DNA of 6,427 nucleotides from NCBI GenBank assembly GCA_042138015.1, contig JBHIVA010000100.1:1-6427 (forward strand), read 5' to 3'. The DNA is from TH1177 sp042138015 (lineage in GTDB: Archaea; Thermoproteota; Nitrososphaeria; Nitrososphaerales; Nitrososphaeraceae). The first letter of the stretch is position 1. Each line of letters opens with the position of its first letter. The position numbers and the translations under genes are program-made. Shown piece after piece: positions 1-4,937 of the stretch. The notes under the pieces are model-generated. The model was not told where the DNA came from. It saw only the letters and a program-made list of their open reading frames with translations, and searched no databases.

Positions 1-557
1 CTAACAAATTTACCAACCTATGAGTATTGTATGCTAAACATCTAAACACCAACTCTCTGTTCTGCATTCTTACAAGTATAGAGTTGATATGTTCTCCAAA
101 TAACCTCTTTATCACTGACCTAATAGTTTCATCCTTGTTACGCTGATTGTACAAAACCTTGTTGTATCCACGTTTCATTTCCTATCCTTTCTATATGTAC
201 TACTAGTTTTCCATATTGGTACTTGTTCACATCTTGGAGGCATGATACCGAATACTTTTAGATTCTTTCTTAAAAGTACATGGATGGTTATCTGTACTGT
301 CGTAGCCTTTATTCGCAACAACTACTGATAATGGTGTTATATTTGATATTTTTGTCACAATTGATCCAAAATCTGGATTATCATGTCTTGTTGAAGCTCG
401 TCCTATTATCTTTATAGAACAGGTTATCTGTTTAAGAACATATGCACCAATTGACAGTTAAGCATATTTCTTTCTTAATCTTAATTTGGATCTGCTAGCA
501 TAGTAATCTGATGCATATGTTAACTTGAATCCTGTTGCATCTATTCTAGTAAATATG
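1..557 (-). pseudogene. Decayed IS5/IS4-type DDE transposase, C-terminal part
   Basis: Read leftwards, this stretch encodes the catalytic part of a DDE transposase (DDE_Tnp_1 type). The first block is IFTRIDATGFKLTYASDYY (about 556-500), followed by the SVVVANKGYDS block near 300-330 and the YNQRNKDETIRSVIKRLFGE block near 90-150. The presumed first catalytic Asp is at 539-541 and the Glu of FGEH at 92-94. The second Asp, normally in an ADKGYDS-like motif, is Asn here (codon 311-313). There is an in-frame TAA at 458-460. The frame shifts between about 245 and 275, the first frame ends in a TGA at 228-230, and a second shift near 180-190 is needed to reach the Glu block. The N-terminal domain is absent and the C-terminus runs to the window edge. 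It cannot make an active transposase. The family-level call is from memory of conserved motifs; the exact IS family (IS5 versus IS4) is less certain. Confidence 0.8.
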
Positions 558-570
558 TGTCTTGTACCTT

Positions 571-1365
571 ATCTGCTATCTCGCTTGATATTAAAAGAGC
601 TGCGTAGTAAGATATACCTGGAATTGTCAAAAGATGTTTAGAATATTTATCTTCTATTGCAAGTTTCTTTATCTCTGAATCCAGTTCCTTTATTTTTCTA
701 TCCAGAAAATCTATGGTATCAAGACAATCATCTAATGAAGGTATCCGTAGTGAACGTAAATGATATGATATTTTCCATTTTTAGAAAATGGATTATTTTT
801 AATCTTTATAGTTGTAGGGGTCACATTACCATAAAAATATAGACATCTTTTACTCATTCCAACATGTACCTTGTTTTTGAACATTGTTCGTATACTGACA
901 AAATAATATCTACACCTAACAAGATCTCGTAAATCGCTTATCTCTTTATTAGGTATACAACATTCTGGTATCATATCCATTCTTACTAAATCTGCTTGTA
1001 TTCTAGCATCTACTTTAACCGTCTTGACTTTAGCATATGCTATTGCCTTGACCATTAGTGTATGTGCTACTTTTACATTATAACCTTCATCTTGTAAAAG
1101 ATCATATAGATATTGATAGTTGTAACCCGATTCCATTACGATATCAATATTACAATTTTTTTTCTATTCTCAAAAAATTCTAATATATTTGTGTAGAATT
1201 ACGTTGTATTTTATTTTCGTTTAAATTTTACCATTTCTATTTTTCAATACTGCCTGAATATTTTTCTGTCCTGCATCTAATGCTGAATATAGATTTGCAA
1301 GAGTACGGGTAATAGCTTTCCTCTTGAGGTTTAGCTCTGTCAAACATTTCACCTAAAAAGCCCAT
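571..1365 (-). pseudogene. Decayed IS110-family (DEDD) transposase, N-terminal part
   Basis: The best preserved piece is an open frame at 732-1136 starting MESGYNYQYLYDLLQDEGYNVKVAH and continuing through AIAYAKVKTVKVDARIQADL and ISDLRDLVRCRYYFV, which is typical of the DEDD_Tnp_IS110 domain. Upstream, in broken frames with stops around 1150-1225, lies LDAGQKNIQAVLKNRNGKI, whose Asp (1275-1277) would be the first D of the DEDD tetrad. The E is in MESG (1131-1133). Of the closely spaced third and fourth Asp, the first is Val (codon 1017-1019) and the second is kept (1008-1010). After a frameshift near 775-785 the frame continues as SLDDCLDTIDFLDRKIKELD and LTIPGISYYAALLISSEIAD, the start of the Transposase_20 (helix-hairpin-helix) region. 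It stops matching at about 571, where the DDE fragment begins. A possible original start is the ATG at 1363-1365 (GFLGEMFDRAKPQEE), with one further frameshift. The copy is inactive. Confidence 0.82.
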
Positions 1366-1369
1366 TTTT

Positions 1370-1564
1370 ATGTCAATAACGCTTTATAATTATACCAAAC
1401 TGAATGAAATGATAGAATATAACAATAAGCATCATAGTTTTTCCAAAGAAAAGTACAATGGCACTTTAGAAGATTTTTTCAGTCAAAAACATGAACATGA
1501 CAACGTAATTTTAGAAAGAGATAGAATCATGGCAGAAATTTTCATTAGATTTACGAAAAAATAA
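1370..1564 (+). CDS. Small hypothetical protein, 64 aa
   Basis: This is the only plausible plus-strand gene in the window. I do not recognise the product. It has no signal peptide or membrane segment. It is rich in charged residues, His and Asn, with a probably helical C-terminal half (HDNVILERDRIMAEIFIRFTKK region). The frame is open back to 1328, so the ATG at 1370 is only the first convenient start, and the N-terminus could once have been longer. It begins five bases from the outer end of the decayed IS110 gene, divergent from it. No Shine-Dalgarno site is seen; the sequence before the ATG is T-rich and the TATA element is not convincing. It may be an independent small gene, or the surviving 3' end of a gene disrupted when the insertion sequence arrived. 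Its amino-acid composition looks protein-like rather than random. Confidence 0.45.
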   Translation: MSITLYNYTKLNEMIEYNNKHHSFSKEKYNGTLEDFFSQKHEHDNVILERDRIMAEIFIRFTKK

Positions 1565-1606
1565 AAGAATACTATTAAACCAAATGTTACAATCCTGCTA
1601 CAAGTA

Positions 1607-1637
1607 TTCACCTTCCATTAAAGGGATGGGAAGTGAA
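1607..1637. repeat. Imperfect hairpin between two genes
   Basis: TTCAC-C-TTCC pairs with GGAAGTGAA, giving nine base pairs with one bulged C and a 12-base loop. It lies 43 bases past the stop of the plus-strand ORF, but no T-run follows on that strand, so it is not a classical terminator. The rest of 1565-1776 holds only this hairpin and the terminator described separately. Confidence 0.4.
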
Positions 1638-1694
1638 CGTTCAACAGATCATTATTTATGACTATATTATTTTAGCAATACAAGCAAATACTTC

Positions 1695-1739
1695 AAAAAT
1701 AAAATAAAAAAATTAGTTGGAAGGGAAATTTTCCCATCC
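1695..1739 (-). terminator. Hairpin plus T-tract terminator of the 1777-2199 gene
   Basis: On the minus strand, about 38 bases past the stop codon, GGATGGGAAAATTTCCCTTCC forms a stem with one A/T mismatch (1719-1739). It is followed by a long T-rich run (A-rich on the plus strand, 1695-1712). The stem and T-run are in the order expected for termination of the leftward transcript. Archaeal termination needs mainly the T-run, so the stem may instead protect the RNA 3' end. Confidence 0.6.
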
Positions 1740-1776
1740 TGTTGTTAAATTATTCCTAAACTCTTGTCTACGAAAT

Positions 1777-2199
1777 TTATCTTGGCATAGGTATTGGTGT
1801 CGGTAAACCTAATAGCCCACCATCAATTTGTCCGTTAAGATTAACATTTACACAGATGTTTACTAAATTCTTGTCCAAGTTAATACCATTTCCATTACCA
1901 TCTTGTAGTCCGTTACCGTTTGCTGCACTGGCATCATCTGCTTGTGCTTCTGCTGCGGCAACTCCTGTTTCAGGTACTTGATTGACTTCTACACCATTGA
2001 CATTAAGGTTCTCGTTAACACATTTGATTTTCTGTACGTTTACACTTGTTGACTTTTTCTGATCTTTAGCATATGGATCTTGTGCATATGGGTCTTCGTA
2101 TGATTGTGCGAATGAGGATGGAACAATCATAGAAATAGTTCCTGCAACCAATACTGCTGCCAAGAATACTGCACTATTCTTTGAAATTTGGGTATTCAT
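1777..2199 (-). CDS. Small secreted protein, paralog A (140 aa)
   Basis: Function is unknown. A signal peptide covers about residues 1-31, with a hydrophobic core (VFLAAVLVAGTISMIV) and a likely cut after PSSFA. Next comes a short acidic/aromatic repeat, YEDPYA-QDPYA-KD (34-46), then VNVQKIKC with Cys60, the NENLNVNG motif, an Ala/Glu-rich AAAEAQADD stretch (81-89), Asn-Gly-rich NGNG blocks (94-105), and NLDKNLVNICVN with Cys116. The tail is Pro-rich (LPTPIPMPR). It is closely related to the proteins at 2646-3065 and 3966-4322, with the same 56-residue Cys-to-Cys spacing. That spacing suggests an intramolecular disulfide outside the cell, which is inference. The ATG at 2199 is preferred because it yields a complete signal peptide and sits 19 bases below the AGATATAT box. 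No Shine-Dalgarno site is present, which fits a leaderless mRNA. A terminator follows at 1695-1739. Confidence 0.9.
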   Translation of the reverse strand: MNTQISKNSAVFLAAVLVAGTISMIVPSSFAQSYEDPYAQDPYAKDQKKSTSVNVQKIKCVNENLNVNGVEVNQVPETGVAAAEAQADDASAANGNGLQDGNGNGINLDKNLVNICVNVNLNGQIDGGLLGLPTPIPMPR

Positions 2200-2218
2200 G
2201 TTAGGAAAGATGCTATAA

Positions 2219-2265
2219 GATATATCTGGGGTGCGAGAGATATTTATCTAGATTTTGAATATAAT
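2219..2265 (-). promoter_or_regulatory. Promoter of paralog A with conserved two-box layout
   Basis: On the minus strand ATTATATTCAAA (2265-2254) is followed after exactly 26 bases by AGATATATC (2227-2219), then 19 bases to the ATG. The spacing of the second box fits a TATA element for a leaderless or nearly leaderless transcript. The spacer shares TAGATAAA-ATCTCTC with the paralog B promoter. The same two boxes with the same spacer length precede the other two paralogs. Confidence 0.65.
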
Positions 2266-2580
2266 GTTTTTGTATATAATTAAAAGTAAATAAATTTTAT
2301 AGAATATTTATAATTTATTACTATAGAACAAAAATGCGTAAGAATATTGTATTGTATAAGGCATCAATAATAAACAAATTTAAGTTCTTTTAAAACTATT
2401 TGTTGTGATGTCTTTACCTTTCTTGTCTAAGAAAGACTTTTCACATGAATCTAGCCTGATACTGAAATACTACTAGATGAAAATAAAAGTTATTTGAATT
2501 ATGTTATTCTGTTATACAATTTTTAATCTTGTTATTTTATAATTGAAATTTAAGGAATATAAAATCTAGAAAAATTGATA
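2266..2580. other. AT-rich intergenic stretch with one structured island
   Basis: Most of this gap is very AT-rich with no credible gene. The exception is about 2375-2480, where base composition is more balanced. It holds a perfect seven-base-pair hairpin with a four-base loop (CTTTCTT-GTCT-AAGAAAG, 2418-2435) and a 22-codon plus-strand ORF starting ATG at 2408 (MSLPFLSKKDFSHESSLILK...). An AAATTTAAG box lies about 27 bases before that ATG. A small RNA or a micro-gene is possible, but neither is established. Confidence 0.3.
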
Positions 2581-2602
2581 ATACACTAGGACTGGAGTGT
2601 AT
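2581..2602. repeat. Perfect 7-bp inverted repeat downstream of paralog B
   Basis: ATACACT and AGTGTAT form a perfect stem around an eight-base loop (AGGACTGG). For leftward transcription this hairpin lies beyond the T-rich tract that follows the paralog B stop codon and is itself followed by AATTTTT. It could be a back-up terminator or an RNA 3'-end structure. Confidence 0.4.
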
Positions 2603-2618
2603 ATTATGAATTAATTTT

Positions 2619-2640
2619 AATAAATAAAAAAATAAAAAAT
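2619..2640 (-). terminator. T-rich terminator of the 2646-3065 gene
   Basis: Starting six bases beyond the stop codon, the minus strand reads ATTTTTTATTTTTTTATTTA, a T-rich run expected to release archaeal RNA polymerase. The call rests on composition and position only. Confidence 0.5.
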
Positions 2641-2645
2641 TGTGA

Positions 2646-3065
2646 TTATTGTTCTATGGTTGTTATATCTCCTATTATTGGTACTCTTTCTTGGTTGTTA
2701 AAATTTAGATTGACACATATATTTACTAGATTCTTGTCAAAGTTGATACCGTTTCCATTTTCATTCGTCGGACCATTACCATTTGCTGAACCATCTTCAT
2801 TTGCTTGTGCTTCTGCTGCTGCAATGCCATTTTGTGGTATTTCTGTAATATCTATACCGTTAACATTGGTATTCTCATTGATACATTTTATTTTCTGTAT
2901 GTTTACATCTGTTGATTTTTTATTGTCATTGGCATATGGATCTTTAGCATATGGGTCTTCATATGATTGTGCGAATGAGGATGGAATAATCATTGATATT
3001 GTTCCTGCAACTAATACTGCTGCCATTATGAATATTGTTCCGTTTCTTATTTTTGAATTATCCAT
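2646..3065 (-). CDS. Small secreted protein, paralog B (139 aa)
   Basis: This is the closest relative of the 1777-2199 product, and its function is unknown. The signal peptide (about residues 1-32) has the same AAVLVAGTISMI core and PSSFA cut site. It is followed by YEDPYA-KDPYA-ND (35-47), VNIQKIKC with Cys61, NENTNVNG, IAAAEAQANEDG (81-92), NGNG repeats, and NFDKNLVNICVN with Cys117. The Cys spacing is 56 residues. The C-terminal tail (QERVPIIGDITTIEQ) has diverged completely from the Pro-rich end of paralog A, so the conserved unit ends shortly after the second Cys. Promoter spacer and start-proximal sequence (ATAGCATCT just before ATG) are also shared with paralog A, pointing to duplication of gene plus promoter. 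A long opposite-strand frame at 2656-3084 is a mirror of this gene and not a separate one. There is no Shine-Dalgarno site; the ATG lies 20 bases below the AGATATAT box. Confidence 0.9.
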   Translation of the reverse strand: MDNSKIRNGTIFIMAAVLVAGTISMIIPSSFAQSYEDPYAKDPYANDNKKSTDVNIQKIKCINENTNVNGIDITEIPQNGIAAAEAQANEDGSANGNGPTNENGNGINFDKNLVNICVNLNFNNQERVPIIGDITTIEQ

Positions 3066-3085
3066 GAGATGCTATATTTATTAAT

Positions 3086-3130
3086 ATATATCTGAGATAG
3101 GAGAGATCTTTATCTACTTTTTCGATATAA
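3086..3130 (-). promoter_or_regulatory. Promoter of paralog B with conserved two-box layout
   Basis: Minus strand TTATATCGAAA (3130-3120), 26 bases, then AGATATAT (3093-3086), then 20 bases to the ATG. The upstream box differs from those of paralogs A and C at two positions (TTCAAA is TCGAAA here). The spacer keeps TAGATAAAGATCTCTC, nearly identical to paralog A. Confidence 0.62.
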
Positions 3131-3200
3131 ATAATTTGTATTCTATTTTTAGGAATTAATTACAATTAGATATTTAGAAAACTTTGTAGTATTATTATTA

Positions 3201-3213
3201 AATAAATAAAAAA
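3201..3213 (-). terminator. Possible T-rich termination tract beyond the 3312-3755 gene
   Basis: Minus strand TTTTTTATTTATTT lies about 100 bases past the stop codon. A second short A/T-only inverted repeat (TTATTTT / AAAATAA, 3253-3270) is nearer the gene. Either could end the transcript. Support is weak because the whole gap 3131-3311 is A/T-rich; nothing else is seen in it. Confidence 0.25.
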
Positions 3214-3311
3214 TAGTCAAGAAAATGTATTTGTCGAACTGGTTTTTTAGTATTATTTTGTTAAAAATAATTAAATAGTTATAAAATTCGAGTATTTATT
3301 TCTAGTTATTA

Positions 3312-3755
3312 TTAACCCCAACCAAAACCTGCACCTATGATGACCAATAATATAAAGAGTACTAAAATCAATACAAAACCACCACCATACCACTCATCAT
3401 CTTCAAGCAAATATTCATTTAATTCTTCAAAGTTCGAATTCTTTATCAAATTTTGCAGATTATTTAACAATCTTTCTTTATCTATTCCTTCAAATAATTT
3501 ATCTTCAATTTCTTTAAGTTGTTCTTTATCTACTCCATTCAAAATTCCTTTAATTATTCCAGGAGTTCGATCAGGAAAAGATAAATTGTCTGATCCTCTA
3601 TTAGTTTCATAAAAAGAATTTCTATCATATTGACCATCATAATAGTCATTTCTTTCTTCTTGGTATGCAAATGCTTCTCCTTTCAATATTCCTGAAGATG
3701 CTGTGAATAATATGCCGAATGTCAAAACAATACCTAATGTTACAATGCTCTTCAT
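3312..3755 (-). CDS. Exported protein with C-terminal YjcZ-like membrane helix (147 aa)
   Basis: Function is unknown. A signal peptide covers about residues 1-30, ending GEAFA. It is followed by a Tyr/Asp-rich stretch (31-50, five Tyr) and a linker with PDRTPG. A charged, probably helical middle region (66-118) contains two related units 16 residues apart, GVDKEQL (74-80) and GIDKERL (90-96). An acidic EDDE patch (118-121) leads into WYGGG and one membrane helix (about 127-141) ending GAGFGWG at the C-terminus. The tail GGGFVLILVLFILLVIIGAG closely resembles the entire core of the YjcZ / tiny-TM protein family of Bacillus (GFALIVVLFILLVIIGA type), here fused behind an archaeal export domain. 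It is probably anchored in the membrane with residues 31-120 outside; this is inference. It lies between paralogs B and C, in the same direction but with its own gaps on both sides. An A/T box at 3781-3788 suits a very short leader. Confidence 0.88.
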   Translation of the reverse strand: MKSIVTLGIVLTFGILFTASSGILKGEAFAYQEERNDYYDGQYDRNSFYETNRGSDNLSFPDRTPGIIKGILNGVDKEQLKEIEDKLFEGIDKERLLNNLQNLIKNSNFEELNEYLLEDDEWYGGGFVLILVLFILLVIIGAGFGWG

Positions 3756-3780
3756 TTTGATTGAAGTTTCAAATCAAATA

Positions 3781-3788
3781 AATTTAAA
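3781..3788 (-). promoter_or_regulatory. Candidate TATA box for the 3312-3755 gene
   Basis: Minus strand TTTAAATT, centred about 30 bases upstream of the ATG, fits an archaeal TATA element giving a leaderless or very short-leader mRNA. No Shine-Dalgarno site precedes the ATG. The two-box layout of the paralog genes is not found here. Confidence 0.4.
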
Positions 3789-3930
3789 ATGAGTTAAGAT
3801 GGAATTCTCTCTCCTAAACATAGTATAGAATTTAACTTGAGTAAAATATAGGAAAATGTTAGATAATCTAATTAGTTTATATATTATTAGAGTAATAGAT
3901 TAGTTAATCTATAAACAATCTCATCAATAA

Positions 3931-3955
3931 AAAATAAAATAAAATAAAATAAAAT
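3931..3955 (-). terminator. (AAAAT)x5 tandem repeat acting as T-rich terminator
   Basis: Five perfect copies of AAAAT on the plus strand give a TTTTA-type repeat just beyond the stop of the 3966-4322 gene, extended by more T on the far side. Position fits a terminator for the leftward transcript. A perfect pentanucleotide repeat is also likely to vary in copy number by replication slippage. Confidence 0.5.
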
Positions 3956-3965
3956 AGGTAGAGGA

Positions 3966-4322
3966 TTATTTTTCTAGAATTGGTGGAAGTCTATCGCCAC
4001 TAAATTGTCCGTTAGCATTTATGTCTAGACATATATTTACTAGATTTCTGTCTATGTTAAGACCACCATCACCTAGCAATCCATTTCCGTTGCCATTCTC
4101 TGGACCATTTTCTTGAAGTTGTTGTGTTCCTGCTTCACCATTTAGATCTGGGAATTGGTTCACATTGACACCATTGATATTTGTATTGCTATTGACACAT
4201 TTGATCTTTTGAATATTTACTCCTGGTTCAGCGAATGAAGATGGAATGGTCATAGAAATAGTTCCAGCAACTAATACTGCTGCTAATACTAACATCGAAC
4301 CTGTTTTTATTTTACTATTCAT
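3966..4322 (-). CDS. Small secreted protein, paralog C (118 aa)
   Basis: This is the shortest of the three related secreted proteins; its function is unknown. The signal peptide (about residues 1-31) has the core LVLAAVLVAGTISM and cut site PSSFA, nearly the same as paralogs A and B. The YEDPYA/DPYA segment is missing: SFAEPG leads straight into VNIQKIKC (Cys42). The conserved parts follow: NSNTNINGVNVNQFP, an NGPENGNGNG block (72-81), and NIDRNLVNICLD with Cys98. The Cys-to-Cys spacing is again 56 residues, although the sequence between them has been reshuffled (GEAGTQQLQ replaces AAAEAQ). That suggests the spacing is under constraint. The tail (FSGDRLPPILEK) is unrelated to the tails of A and B. 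The ATG is 20 bases below its AGATATAT box, with no Shine-Dalgarno site. Confidence 0.9.
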   Translation of the reverse strand: MNSKIKTGSMLVLAAVLVAGTISMTIPSSFAEPGVNIQKIKCVNSNTNINGVNVNQFPDLNGEAGTQQLQENGPENGNGNGLLGDGGLNIDRNLVNICLDINANGQFSGDRLPPILEK

Positions 4323-4342
4323 TATTCTACTAAATGATATAT

Positions 4343-4389
4343 GATATATCTACGGTACGAACAAATATTAGAGAATGTTTGAATATAAT
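4343..4389 (-). promoter_or_regulatory. Promoter of paralog C with conserved two-box layout
   Basis: Minus strand ATTATATTCAAA (4389-4378), 26 bases, then AGATATATC (4351-4343), then 20 bases to the ATG. Both boxes are identical to those of paralog A although the 26-base spacer has largely diverged, so the boxes themselves look conserved. Confidence 0.65.
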
Positions 4390-4937
4390 CTATTAGTATA
4401 ATCTATTTAAGAATTAACTATAATTAGATAATTAGTAATTATTGTTTTATAATTAAATTAAATTAATAAATTAAATTCTTTATATGGTGACAAAACGAAC
4501 AAAAGAAGTCTATTTTATAAAGTTATAAAATTCTAAAATTATAAAATAAAATTAACTCATTTCTAGAATAGACCCTAAATAACTATTAGTTAAAGAAAAT
4601 TAATTGTCGAAAAAGGTATTAGTTGATGTTTTGCTATAATCACCTCCAATTGCAATTGGTTTTGTTTCAATCTTTCTAGATAGATCAGACAAAATAAAAA
4701 ACGCTAGATTTTTGAGATATTAGAATAAATGTAATTGCTTATTGTTTTGCTAAAGATATCAAGTATATCAAATGTATGGTATTACCTAAAATGGAAACAT
4801 ATCAAATATAAACAAGAAAAAGCTACATTTTTCTCAGCAAAAAAATAATAGATTATGTTAGTCAGAGGGTGGAATATTTTGTCTTTATCATTCTTTATCT
4901 ACTGACCAATATATATCCCATTTTTTGATTTTATTTA
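4390..4937. other. AT-rich gap without recognised gene
   Basis: No credible coding region is seen in about 550 bases. Notable items are a perfect 14-base palindrome at 4646-4659, listed separately, and a run of seven A at 4839-4845 (T on the minus strand) that could end the transcript of the 4938-5723 gene about 90 bases past its stop. The rest is A/T-rich low-complexity sequence. Confidence 0.4.
4646..4659. repeat. Perfect 14-base palindrome CCAATTGCAATTGG
   Basis: Both arms are exact and contain C/G at the ends, which stands out in very A/T-rich surroundings. It could be a binding site for a dimeric regulator. No gene starts close by: the nearest start to the left is paralog C at 4322, whose gene reads away from it, and the gene at 4938-5723 reads towards it. 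Confidence 0.45.

Noticed and set aside
657..842. A 61-codon plus-strand frame over the IS110 remnant
   Set aside because: It is antisense to the recognisable transposase frames and has no features of its own.
1869..1899. EF-hand or dockerin-like calcium loop in the NGNG region of paralog A (DGNGNGINLD)
   Set aside because: Asp/Asn at loop positions 1, 3 and 5 and Gly at 6 fit, but the hydrophobic and terminal acidic positions are off by one, and paralogs B and C do not keep the pattern.
2405..2459. C/D-box small RNA (GTGATG ... CTGA spacing)
   Set aside because: The C box is imperfect and there is no convincing D' box; chance matches are frequent at this motif length.
2656..3084. A 142-codon plus-strand frame opposite paralog B
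   Set aside because: It mirrors the minus-strand gene almost end to end. The minus frame has a signal peptide, conserved paralogs and a conserved promoter, while the plus frame has none of these.
3337..3612. A 91-codon plus-strand frame inside the YjcZ-like gene region
   Set aside because: Its composition is Ser/Asn/Lys low-complexity, as expected from the antisense of an A/T-rich gene, and it has no promoter or homology signal.
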